Source: UKL13-2 sp964417885
Lineage (GTDB): Bacteria; Pseudomonadota; Gammaproteobacteria; Burkholderiales; Usitatibacteraceae
Direction of reading: 5' to 3'
Length of the DNA stretch: 18,221 nt
NCBI GenBank assembly: GCA_964417885.1
Contig: CAYQKN010000079.1
Coordinates: 1 to 18,221 of the forward strand
The notes under the pieces: generated by a model
The model's input: only the letters and a program-made list of their open reading frames with translations
Told to the model about the DNA's origin: nothing
Database searches by the model: none
Made by a program: the position numbers and the translations under genes
Part shown: in pieces, positions 1 through 6,696 of the stretch
Layout of the letters: every line of letters starts with the position of its first letter
Position numbering within the stretch: position 1 is the stretch's first letter

Positions 1-267
1 ATCGCCAGCGAAAAGCTGGTCGACCTGTGGGACCACGCGTTTCTGGTCTACCGCGAGGACCGCGTGATGGTTGAGTTTCTGGCCGCGATCGGCGGGCACA
101 AGACGGTGGTGCTGGACGTGGTGCCGACAGCGGAAAACCTGGTCAAGGTTGCGTTTCAAATCCTTGAGCACGCCTACCTTGACCGGTTCGGCCACGAACT
201 CAAGCTAACCCAGGTTCGACTGTACGAAACGCCCAATTGCTGGGCTGATGCGTTCGGCGGCAGCTAA
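1..267 (+). CDS. queD: 6-carboxytetrahydropterin synthase (QueD / PTPS family), 3' end only
   Basis: The visible 88 residues are the C-terminal part of a 6-pyruvoyl-tetrahydropterin synthase family enzyme; the 5' end lies before the window. In bacteria this family usually acts as QueD, turning 7,8-dihydroneopterin triphosphate into 6-carboxy-tetrahydropterin in the cytoplasmic queuosine/7-deazaguanine pathway. Seen in the sequence: a WDH motif at fragment residues 10-12 (the family has Asp-His here, LDHxxL), PTAEN at 42-46 and the C-terminal signature RLYETPNCWAD at 73-83, where the Glu binds the pterin ring. The gene stops at TAA and converges on the sugar dehydrogenase gene, whose stop is 27 bp away. 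A folate- or biopterin-related member of the same fold cannot be excluded from the fragment. Confidence 0.85.
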   Translation: MASEKLVDLWDHAFLVYREDRVMVEFLAAIGGHKTVVLDVVPTAENLVKVAFQILEHAYLDRFGHELKLTQVRLYETPNCWADAFGGS

Positions 268-294
268 GCGCGGCCGCCGGCGTTCAATGACCGG

Positions 295-1446
295 CTATTT
301 TGCCGGTTCGATCCGGATCAGGTCACCATTGCCGGCATCGGTCAGCAGGTAAATATTGCCGTCCGGCCCCTCGCGGACATCGCGAATACGGCCCAGTTTA
401 TCAACCAGCATCCGCTCCTGCGAGACCACTTTTTCGCCGTCGAGCACCACCCGCACCAGCAATTGCTTGGCCAGCGCGCCGGCAAACAGGTTGCCCTTCC
501 ATTTCGGAAAATTGCGGCCCGAATAGAACATCATGCCGGAAGGCGCGATCGACGGTTTCCAGTACAGAACCGGCTGTGCCATGCCGGCCAGCTCGGTGCC
601 CTCGCCGATTTTCGTGCCGATGCCGTAGTTGGCGCCGTAGGTGATCACCGGCCAGCCGTAGTTGACCCCGGCATTGAGCACGTTGACCTCGTCGCCGCCC
701 TGCGGACCGTGTTCATGCGCCCAGACCTTGCCGGTTTCCGGATGCAGCGCGGCACCCTGCATGTTGCGATTGCCAAGGGTAAAGATTTCCGGTTTGGCGC
801 CGGGCGTCTTGACGAACGGATTGTCAGCCGGCACCCGGCCGTCGTCGTGCAGGCGGATGCTCTTGCCGGCATGGTCGTCCAGTTGCTGCGCGCGCTGTTT
901 TGCGCCTTTGGAGGGGCTGTCACCGCGGTCGCCCAGCGTGAGGAACAGGTAGCCCTGGCGATCAAAGACAATGCGCGAGCCGAAGTGATGGCCGGCCGCG
1001 CTCTTGGGTTGCAGCTTGAACAACACCTGTACCTCGGTCATGCGTGGCGCCTCCCGGCTGCCGGCCAGCTTGCCGCGTGCCAGTTCGGTGCCGTGCAGGC
1101 CGCCTTCTGCTGCGTTGTAGGACCAGTAGATCCAGCCGTTCTCGGCGTACTTCGGGTGCAGCGCCACGTCCAGCAGGCCGCCCTGGCCGTGCTCGGTGAC
1201 CTTCGGCAGGCCCTCGACCGGTGCCGCCAGCAGCTTGCCGTTGTCGACGATGCGCATGGTGCCGCGGCGTTCGGTCAGCAGGATCCGTCCGTCGGGCAGG
1301 AAGGCCATGCCCCAGGGGTGATAAAGCCCCTGCACCACCGTGGTCACGCGCAGCTTGTAGTCCTCGCTGTCAAACAGCGACTGGGAATGGGCGATGGTGG
1401 CGGTCAACAGCAGGATGGCGGCCTGGGCCAGGGCGAATCTGCGCAT
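295..1446 (-). CDS. Secreted PQQ-dependent sugar dehydrogenase (aldose/glucose-sorbosone dehydrogenase family)
   Basis: A 383-residue protein of the soluble-glucose-dehydrogenase/YliI family, a six-bladed beta-propeller that oxidises aldoses in the periplasm with PQQ as cofactor. Residues 1-21 form a signal peptide (MRRFALAQAA, hydrophobic core, then AHSQ). Family motifs follow in order: HPWGMAFLPDGRILLTERRG (43-62), GQGGLLDVALHP (87-98), HHFGSR (153-158, with the conserved active-site His region), LGDRGD (171-176), GNRNMQG (225-231), HEHGPQGGDEVN (244-255) and GVNYGWP (260-266). The start is set by a strong GAGGAA ribosome site 3 bases before the ATG at 1446; a reading frame open 36 codons further upstream lacks a signal peptide and is unlikely to be used. 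It appears monocistronic, downstream of tRNA-Ser on the same strand. The natural substrate cannot be told from sequence. Confidence 0.9.
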   Translation of the reverse strand: MRRFALAQAAILLLTATIAHSQSLFDSEDYKLRVTTVVQGLYHPWGMAFLPDGRILLTERRGTMRIVDNGKLLAAPVEGLPKVTEHGQGGLLDVALHPKYAENGWIYWSYNAAEGGLHGTELARGKLAGSREAPRMTEVQVLFKLQPKSAAGHHFGSRIVFDRQGYLFLTLGDRGDSPSKGAKQRAQQLDDHAGKSIRLHDDGRVPADNPFVKTPGAKPEIFTLGNRNMQGAALHPETGKVWAHEHGPQGGDEVNVLNAGVNYGWPVITYGANYGIGTKIGEGTELAGMAQPVLYWKPSIAPSGMMFYSGRNFPKWKGNLFAGALAKQLLVRVVLDGEKVVSQERMLVDKLGRIRDVREGPDGNIYLLTDAGNGDLIRIEPAK

Positions 1447-1572
1447 GGTTTCCTCGACGGGGTGACGGTTTTGACGACGGTTGAAAATGGCGCTGCGGCA
1501 ACGACGCCACGCGGCCGGATTGGATGGCGGCGGCAACCGGCGGCAGCCGTGCACGGTGGGGAATGGTCCGGA

Positions 1573-1662
1573 TGGCGGAGGCGGTGAGATTCGAACTCAC
1601 GGATGACTCGCGCCATCGCTGGTTTTCAAGACCAGTGCCTTAAACCGCTCGGCCACACCTCC
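1573..1662 (-). tRNA. serT: tRNA-Ser, anticodon UGA
   Basis: Read on the minus strand, the 90 nt begin GGAGGTG and end CGCCTCC-G-CCA, giving a perfect 7-bp acceptor stem, G73 discriminator and encoded CCA. The anticodon arm is CTGGT-CTTGAAA-ACCAG, so the anticodon is TGA (complement at 1626-1628), which reads UCN Ser codons. The T arm has GTTCGAATC, and the long variable arm (GCGATGGCGCGAGTCATC region) is typical of a type II tRNA-Ser. I see no CDS overlapping it on either strand with credible start signals. Confidence 0.96.
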
Positions 1663-1674
1663 ATCGGGAAGCGG

Positions 1675-1702
1675 ATTTTACCACCAGCACCGCTCCTGTC
1701 CA
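1675..1702 (-). promoter_or_regulatory. sigma-70 promoter of tRNA-Ser
   Basis: On the minus strand, TGGACA (1697-1702, 5/6 to TTGACA) and TAAAAT (1675-1680, 5/6 to TATAAT) are 16 bp apart. Predicted transcription start is about 6 bp before the mature tRNA 5' end at 1662, as expected for a tRNA operon with a short leader. Confidence 0.6.
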
Positions 1703-1731
1703 CCCGGGCCGCGATCAACATGGAACTTTTT

Positions 1732-1776
1732 GAATTGGGTTATAGTCCAATCCACGTAATTTACTGTCCCTGGAGG
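1732..1776 (+). promoter_or_regulatory. Promoter/leader of the Bax inhibitor-1 gene
   Basis: A -10-like TATAGT (1741-1746, 5/6) lies inside a short inverted repeat, ATTGG...CCAAT (about 1734-1751), in an AT-rich patch that stands out from its surroundings. No good -35 is present at 17 bp; the nearest candidate, TCAACA at 1715, has a 20-bp spacer. A clear ribosome site TGGAGG (1771-1776) sits 6 bases before the ATG. The palindrome over the -10 could be an operator; that is inference. Confidence 0.4.
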
Positions 1777-1782
1777 CTCGCA

Positions 1783-2475
1783 ATGGCATTTGAACCACAA
1801 GTCGTCACGTCACCTGGAACAACCGGTTCGCTGGCACCGTCGCAGAACCGCGTGTTGCGCAACACCTACATGCTGCTGGCGCTGTCGCTGGTACCGACCG
1901 TTTTCGGCGCCTGGCTTGGCGTGCAGCTCAATTTTTCCTTCATGGCCGGCAGCCCGCTGCTGGGTTTCATGTTGTTCCTGGCGATCGCGTTCGGTTTTTT
2001 CTATGCGATCGAAAAAACCAAGAACAGCCCGCTGGGCGTCGCGATCCTGCTCGGCTTCACCTTCTTCATGGGGCTGATGCTGTCGCGGCTGATCGCGCGC
2101 ACGCTCGGCATCAGCAACGGCGGTTCGCTGATCGCGCTGGCCTTTGGCGGCACGGCGGTGATTTTCTTCGCCATGGCCTCGATGGCCGCGACCATCAAGC
2201 GCGACCTGTCCAACATGGGCAAGTTCCTGATGGTCGGCGTGCTGCTGCTGATCATCGCCGCGGTCGCCAACATCTTCCTGCAGATCCCCGCGCTGATGCT
2301 GACCATCGTGGTACTGGCCATCGGCATCTTCTCGGCCCTGCTGCTGTATGACATCAATCGCATCATCACCGGCGGCGAAACCAACTACATCACGGCCACG
2401 CTGGCGATCTACCTTGACGTCTACAACATCTTCAGCAACCTGCTGGCCCTGCTGGGCATTACCAGCAACGACTGA
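1783..2475 (+). CDS. Bax inhibitor-1 family inner-membrane protein (YccA/YbhL-like)
   Basis: A 230-residue polytopic membrane protein with about seven hydrophobic segments (roughly 30-48, 57-76, 86-101, 115-134, 148-166, 168-188 and a final 204-226). The family includes E. coli YccA, a modulator of the FtsH protease, and B. subtilis YetJ, a pH-sensitive calcium leak channel. The two conserved acidic residues of the family are visible in LLLYDINRII (Asp190) and IYLDVYNIF (Asp212), matching the aspartate dyad that gates YetJ. The N-terminal 25 residues are soluble and Ser/Thr-rich. The start at 1783 is fixed by TGGAGG at 1771-1776; an open frame upstream overlaps the tRNA and is not credible. 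It is transcribed alone and ends at a strong terminator. Its role here (FtsH regulation or calcium flux) is not decidable from sequence. Confidence 0.92.
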   Translation: MAFEPQVVTSPGTTGSLAPSQNRVLRNTYMLLALSLVPTVFGAWLGVQLNFSFMAGSPLLGFMLFLAIAFGFFYAIEKTKNSPLGVAILLGFTFFMGLMLSRLIARTLGISNGGSLIALAFGGTAVIFFAMASMAATIKRDLSNMGKFLMVGVLLLIIAAVANIFLQIPALMLTIVVLAIGIFSALLLYDINRIITGGETNYITATLAIYLDVYNIFSNLLALLGITSND

Positions 2476-2494
2476 TCGCGCTCACGCAGCAAAC

Positions 2495-2524
2495 AAAAAA
2501 GCGGCCGCAAGGCCGCTTTTTTTT
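2495..2524 (+). terminator. Bidirectional intrinsic terminator between the BI-1 gene and rlmD
   Basis: Six A residues (2495-2500), stem GCGGCC (2501-2506), GCAA tetraloop (2507-2510), stem GGCCGC (2511-2516) and eight T residues (2517-2524). The A-tract before and T-tract after the GC stem let it work on both strands, fitting the convergent genes. It begins 19 bp after the BI-1 stop. Confidence 0.93.
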
Positions 2525-2526
2525 GG

Positions 2527-2594
2527 CAAACCCCAGCACTGGCGCGGCTTGCAGGGCATTTTCGTGCCGGAAGGCGCGCCGGTGCTGGAGTTTG
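2527..2594. repeat. 68-bp dispersed inverted-repeat element, copy A (REPIN-like)
   Basis: Left arm 2527-2546 (CAAACCCCAGCACTGGCGCG) and right arm 2575-2594 match as inverted repeats at 18 of 20 positions. They are separated by 28 bp whose exact centre is CATTTTCG (2557-2564), flanked by a small apical stem GGCA/TGCC (2555-2558 and 2565-2568). Each arm carries a small palindrome of the type CCAGYRCTGG. A second element with the same 20-28-20 geometry lies at 17206-17273 (52 of 68 positions identical). Copy A sits 2 bp past the intrinsic terminator and 4 bp from the rlmD stop codon. Confidence 0.85.
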
Positions 2595-2598
2595 TCCC

Positions 2599-3933
2599 TC
2601 ATTCCCTTTCGAACAGGGCAATCGACTCGACGTGCGCGGTGTGCGGAAACATGTTCACCACGCCAGCCGCCTTCAGTACAAAGCCATGCAGCTGCGTCAG
2701 CACGCCGGCATCGCGCGCCAGCGTGCCGGGGCTGCAGGCAACATAGACAATGCGCTTCAGTTCGGGCCGCAGATCCGGCCCCAGCAGCTTGCAGACTTCG
2801 ATCGCGCCGTCGCGCGGCGGATCGATCAGCATCTTGCTCACCGGCGGCACCTTCTTCATCGCCGCCTCCTGGTCGGTGTACAGGTCGGCGGCGAAGAATT
2901 GCGACCGCTGCTGCAGGCCATTGCGGATCGCGTTTTCCATCGCACGCGTGGTCAGCGCCTCGCTACCCTCGACGCCGATCACGTTTGCCCCGCGCCGCGC
3001 GATCGGCAGGCTGAAATTGCCCAGCCCGCAGAACAGGTCGGCGATGGTCTCGCCCGGCTGCGGGTCCAGCAGGTCAATGGCGCGCTTCACCATCAGGCGA
3101 TTGACCTGGTGGTTGACCTGGGTGAATTCGGTCGGGCGGAAATTCAGCTCGAGGCCGAATTCCGGCAGCGTGTAGGTCAGGTCCGGCGCATCCAGCGGAT
3201 ACCACGGCACCGCCGTCTCCGGCCCCTTCACCTGTACCCACCACTGCACCCGGTGTGCATCGGCGAACGCCTTCAGCTTCACTTCGTCACCCGGCGTCAG
3301 CGGTTCCAGCAGCCGCAGCACCAGCGCGGTGACCCGCTCGCCCACCGCCACCTCGATCTGCGGGATGCGCTCGCGCATGTCGAGCGAACTCATCACCTCG
3401 CGCAGCGGATCGATCATCTGCCCGACGCCGCCGGCCAGCACTTCGCAGGAGTGCATGTCGGCGACATAGCTCGATTTCTTTTCGCGGAAGCCGACCAGCA
3501 CGCCGCCCTTCTTGGCTACGTAATGCACCGACATCCGCGCACGGTGGCGGTACTGCCACGGCGAGGCGTAGATCGGTGGCAACACCCGCTCCGGCCTCAC
3601 CTGGCCGATGCGTTCGAGGTTGTCTTCCAGCACCCGCTGCTTGGCGGCCACCTGCAGGCTGGCGGTCGCGTGCTGCTGCGCGCAGCCGCCGCAGATCTCG
3701 TAGAACCGGCACCTGGGTGTGGTGCGATCCGATGATTCGCGCAGGATGCGCAGCAGTTTCGCGGTCTCGAAATTCTTCTTCTTGCGCGACGGCTGGTACT
3801 CGACCCGCTCGCGCGGCAGCGCGCCCTCGACGAATACCGCCTTGCCGTCGACGTGCGCGACGCCGCGGCCTTCGTGGTCCAGCGATTCGATCAATGCCTG
3901 CGGCGCAGCGGGAAAGGCAACGGGATCATTCAT
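2599..3933 (-). CDS. rlmD: 23S rRNA (uracil(1939)-C(5))-methyltransferase RlmD (RumA)
   Basis: A 444-residue SAM-dependent methyltransferase that adds the C5 methyl group to U1939 of 23S rRNA. An N-terminal TRAM RNA-binding domain spans about residues 10-62. The iron-sulfur cluster ligands are Cys75, Cys81, Cys84 (CRFYEICGGC) and Cys163, with the same spacing as in E. coli RumA. The SAM site is DLFCGLGNFSLP (299-310), then DPPRDG (371-376). The catalytic nucleophile is Cys400 in YVACSPGTLARD, slightly divergent from the usual YVSCNP, and Glu436 in HVESIALFE is the likely general base. Length matches the family. The start ATG at 3933 lies about 26 nt after a predicted promoter; its ribosome site is weak. 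It converges on the BI-1 gene, with the shared terminator at 2495-2524 and the repeat element between. Confidence 0.95.
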   Translation of the reverse strand: MNDPVAFPAAPQALIESLDHEGRGVAHVDGKAVFVEGALPRERVEYQPSRKKKNFETAKLLRILRESSDRTTPRCRFYEICGGCAQQHATASLQVAAKQRVLEDNLERIGQVRPERVLPPIYASPWQYRHRARMSVHYVAKKGGVLVGFREKKSSYVADMHSCEVLAGGVGQMIDPLREVMSSLDMRERIPQIEVAVGERVTALVLRLLEPLTPGDEVKLKAFADAHRVQWWVQVKGPETAVPWYPLDAPDLTYTLPEFGLELNFRPTEFTQVNHQVNRLMVKRAIDLLDPQPGETIADLFCGLGNFSLPIARRGANVIGVEGSEALTTRAMENAIRNGLQQRSQFFAADLYTDQEAAMKKVPPVSKMLIDPPRDGAIEVCKLLGPDLRPELKRIVYVACSPGTLARDAGVLTQLHGFVLKAAGVVNMFPHTAHVESIALFERE

Positions 3934-3965
3934 TCAGCGTAAACCGGCTCGATTGCGGAGCGCGC

Positions 3966-3996
3966 ATTATACGCGGCGTGAATTCGGCGCCGCCAA
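3966..3996 (-). promoter_or_regulatory. Probable sigma-70 promoter of rlmD
   Basis: On the minus strand a perfect -10 TATAAT (complement of ATTATA at 3966-3971) is preceded, at a long spacing of 19 bp, by TTGGCG (3991-3996, 4/6 to TTGACA). The predicted start near 3959 gives a leader of about 26 nt to the rlmD ATG. The -10 stands out in GC-rich DNA; the -35 is less certain. Confidence 0.55.
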
Positions 3997-4000
3997 ACGA

Positions 4001-4024
4001 CAGGGGCACGTCGCCGTGCCCCTG
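4001..4024 (-). terminator. Perfect 10-bp stem-loop after the protease gene
   Basis: CAGGGGCACG (4001-4010), loop TCGC (4011-4014), CGTGCCCCTG (4015-4024): a perfect 10-bp stem starting 24 bp after the protease stop and just upstream of the rlmD promoter. On the minus strand it is followed by TCGTTTGG, not a proper T-tract, so it is either a weak intrinsic terminator or a 3'-end stabilising hairpin. Confidence 0.5.
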
Positions 4025-4048
4025 CGTGAAGCGCGCCTGCTCAACGCC

Positions 4049-6688
4049 TCAAGGCTGATCGCATTCCGGACGGAAGCTGTCGAACACCTGGCGCTCGATG
4101 GTCTTGGTCACGGTCAGGCCGCCGACGTCATAGGTGAGCTGGCCCGCATTGCCGTTGCTGAACTCGACCCGCATGTTGCCGACACGGGCCGCGTTGATGG
4201 CGGGATTGAGCGGGATGAACGGCGCCGCGTTGAATGCCGACCCGGTGACGCGCACCAGGTCGCCGCTGTAGACCCCGGCTGACTGGCGCGGCATCGATGC
4301 CGTCAGCCACAATCCCTTGTTGGTGGTACCGGCGCCGGGCTCATAGGTGAACAGGGTGGCAAAGATGATGTCGCTCTGGTGGGTGAAGTTGATGCCCCAG
4401 CCGGACTCGTTGGGGTTCCACCACAGGTCCTGGTAATTGAAGATATAGCTGCGGTCGGTTCCGGTGTGGCGGCAGGTTGGCGCGCTGGCGAAGGTCTGGC
4501 GCGAGATGTTCTTGGTGATGGTGGCGCCGGTGCCGCCGGTGCCCTCGCCCAGCACGTCATAGGTCAGCGTGCCGCTGGTGGCGCTGGTGAAGTCGAAGCG
4601 CAGGTTGCCGACCCGCCGCACATTGGCCGCCGCCGTGATGGGCGGGAACGGCGCGGCGTTGAACGCGGGACCGGTCACCCGCAGCAGGTCGCCGGAAAAG
4701 GAATTGGTGCTACCCACGCGGGTGCCAACCGACGACAGCCACATGCCCGGGTTCTGGGTGCCGAGGCCGGCCGATTCGTAATTGAACATGGTGGCAAAGA
4801 TCACGTTGCCCTGGTGATTGACGTTGACGCCCCAGCCGCTCTCGGGCTCGCCGCCCCACCACAGCGAGGTGTAGTTGGTGGTCGCGGTGGTAAAGGCGGC
4901 GCTGATGCCATAGCTGCTGGACGTGAGTTCGGCCGGATCGTAACTGGCCACCGCCAGGTAATAGGTGCCCGGCGTGACCGGCCAGCCAATTCCGAAATCG
5001 AACGAGGACACGGATGCGTCGTCATTGGTGGCGTAGCTGGTGGGGGTGGTCAGCGTGGTGCCGTTGGCATCCATCAGCTGGCCGATCAGGTCGTGACCGC
5101 CGCTGGACTTCACATACAGGCTGCCGGCCTGGGTGATGTTGACGCGGAATACATCGAGGTCGCCGATGTAGCTGATGTTTCCGGCCACGCTGGCGCCGTT
5201 CAGCGGCAGCAGCGTTGCGGTCGGCGACGGCTGGTTGACGTGATCATCGGCCGCATAGGCGGTCGCACTCAGCAGCGGTGCGATCTGCGGATAGAAATAG
5301 TCCCAGCGGCCGTAGCCGGCATTCTCGTCGTTGTTGGTGCACGACAGGCCGTCCGCCGCATTGCGGGTGGTGGAATTGGACAGCACGCCGCGCAATTGCA
5401 GCCCGCCGCCGGACAGGGTGAACAGGCCCGAGCCGGACGAACCACCCTCGATCACGCCGCGATTGAACAGCACCGCGTACATCGCCTGTTCGAAGCCGGC
5501 CACCCGCACCAGCCCGTCGCTGCGATTCTGGATCGAGGACAGCGTGCCGGTGGCGAATTTCATGTAGTCGCCTGACGGATGGCTGACCGACACCACCGGT
5601 GTATTGGCGGTCATCGGCGCCGCGTTCCAGCCTGAAAACACCGCGCCCGCCGGCGGCGAACGCCGCAGCCGCAGCAGGGTCTGGTCGACAAACTGGTTGG
5701 TGAACAGCAGATCCGCGCCGCCGGCCACCTGCACCTGCAGGCCGCTGGCGGATACCACGCCGCACGAAACGGCCTGGTAGAACCAGTTCAGCGACAGGCT
5801 GGTTGCCTCGGCCTGGCTGGAAATGCAGTGATTGGCCGTCAGGAAAAAATCCTGCTGGCTGGGCGAATTGATCAGCGTGCCGGTGCAGATGAACGACCGG
5901 CCGCCACTGACGAAATTCATCAGCGCCACCGATTTGCGGCGGTCTTCCAGCGCCAGGTCGAGCTCGGAACTGTTGGATGGACAGACGATATCCGGGTTGC
6001 AGCGGCCGGCCGAACCCGGACCGGTCCTCGGCACCGACGGCTCACCCTGGCCCAGTCGCAGCAGCGATTGCTCGAAGTGGCTAATGTCCATCACCGCGAT
6101 GGCGCTGCCCTCGACCTGCTGCGGTGAGATGATTTCAACGATCTGCGTATCGCCCTCGGTATACGGTGTCCAGACCTCACCCTGCCGCGAAACCGACAGC
6201 GGCAGCACGCTGGCGATGTCGCCGTGGTGCGACACCGCCCGCAACTCGCCGGCCGTCATGCCGGGCGGCAGCTGCAGGCGCGCGCGGATGCCGAGCGCGC
6301 CATCGGACTGGATGCGGATGTGCGTGACGCGACTGCCGTCGGCCTGTGCTTCCCACTGCGCGACTTGCGGCGCGGCCCGGGAGGCGAACACCGCCCCCAC
6401 CGCCACCGGTGCCGACGGGCTGCGCGGCGGAACAATGCCCAGTACCTTGGCCAGCGGCGGCACCCCGCCGTCGCCGAATGCCTCGGCCTGCGCCACCTCC
6501 AGCAGCTGCTGGCGGGTCGGCGCGATGCGCACGCTCATCACCGGCGCCGTGACCGAACGCAGCGTGACCGCCGGCGCCGGCTGGCCGGGCTGGGACCGGC
6601 CGGGCATTTCCTGCGCCGCAGCGGCCAGCGCCGACAAGGCCATCAGGCAGCCCGCCGCTGCCGCCATCAATTTTGTGGTTCTCTGCAT
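4049..6688 (-). CDS. Secreted trypsin-like serine protease with pre-peptidase C-terminal domain and two C-terminal WWNP-ESGWG modules
   Basis: An 879-residue exported protein. Residues 1-25 are a signal peptide ending AAAA-QEM. Residues 40-215 form an N-terminal region without recognised motifs, possibly a propeptide. Residues 230-475 are an S1-fold (lysyl-endopeptidase-like) protease: His287 in LTANHC, Asp335 in VDQTLLRL, and nucleophile Ser418 in EGGSSGSGLF. The Cys residues 230, 236, 268, 288, 309 and 450 could form disulfides. Residues 480-600 resemble a bacterial pre-peptidase C-terminal beta-sandwich (GDLDVFRVNI, GTYYLAVASYD). Two homologous modules follow (about 609-733 and 755-868), each opening with LWW...ESGWG.N..HQ. 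The start was chosen at 6688 because it begins the signal peptide; an open frame 19 codons longer runs into the upstream desaturase gene. The gene is last in a minus-strand operon, 8 bp after the desaturase stop. Substrate unknown; role as an extracellular or surface protease is inferred. Confidence 0.88.
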   Translation of the reverse strand: MQRTTKLMAAAAGCLMALSALAAAAQEMPGRSQPGQPAPAVTLRSVTAPVMSVRIAPTRQQLLEVAQAEAFGDGGVPPLAKVLGIVPPRSPSAPVAVGAVFASRAAPQVAQWEAQADGSRVTHIRIQSDGALGIRARLQLPPGMTAGELRAVSHHGDIASVLPLSVSRQGEVWTPYTEGDTQIVEIISPQQVEGSAIAVMDISHFEQSLLRLGQGEPSVPRTGPGSAGRCNPDIVCPSNSSELDLALEDRRKSVALMNFVSGGRSFICTGTLINSPSQQDFFLTANHCISSQAEATSLSLNWFYQAVSCGVVSASGLQVQVAGGADLLFTNQFVDQTLLRLRRSPPAGAVFSGWNAAPMTANTPVVSVSHPSGDYMKFATGTLSSIQNRSDGLVRVAGFEQAMYAVLFNRGVIEGGSSGSGLFTLSGGGLQLRGVLSNSTTRNAADGLSCTNNDENAGYGRWDYFYPQIAPLLSATAYAADDHVNQPSPTATLLPLNGASVAGNISYIGDLDVFRVNITQAGSLYVKSSGGHDLIGQLMDANGTTLTTPTSYATNDDASVSSFDFGIGWPVTPGTYYLAVASYDPAELTSSSYGISAAFTTATTNYTSLWWGGEPESGWGVNVNHQGNVIFATMFNYESAGLGTQNPGMWLSSVGTRVGSTNSFSGDLLRVTGPAFNAAPFPPITAAANVRRVGNLRFDFTSATSGTLTYDVLGEGTGGTGATITKNISRQTFASAPTCRHTGTDRSYIFNYQDLWWNPNESGWGINFTHQSDIIFATLFTYEPGAGTTNKGLWLTASMPRQSAGVYSGDLVRVTGSAFNAAPFIPLNPAINAARVGNMRVEFSNGNAGQLTYDVGGLTVTKTIERQVFDSFRPECDQP
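4085..4426 (-). repeat. C-terminal WWNP-ESGWG module 2 (coding repeat)
   Basis: Encodes protease residues about 755-868: LWWNPNESGWGINFTHQ, IIFATLFTYE, GLWLTAS, YSGDLVRVTGSAFNAAPF, RVGNMRVEFS, LTYDV and TKTIERQVF. It matches module 1 block by block, showing an internal duplication. The module is probably a beta-rich secreted domain; I do not know a named function for it. Confidence 0.8.
4490..4864 (-). repeat. C-terminal WWNP-ESGWG module 1 (coding repeat)
   Basis: Encodes protease residues about 609-733: LWWGGEPESGWGVNVNHQ, VIFATMFNYE, GMWLSSVG, FSGDLLRVTGPAFNAAPF, RVGNLRFDFT, LTYDV and TKNISRQTF. Same block order as module 2, about 11 residues longer because of a Gly/Thr-rich insert near residues 714-723. 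Confidence 0.8.
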
Positions 6689-6696
6689 ATCGATTC

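Noticed and set aside
290..307. Hairpin ACCGGC-TATTTT-GCCGGT straddling the sugar dehydrogenase stop codon, considered as a terminator
   Set aside because: The stem is 6 bp, neither strand has a T-tract after it, and half of it is inside the coding sequence.
463..1587. Long plus-strand open frame (374 codons) opposite the sugar dehydrogenase gene
   Set aside because: It lies antisense to a gene with full family motifs, signal peptide and ribosome site. Its translation is the Arg/Ala/Val-rich low-information type expected from the complement of high-GC codons.
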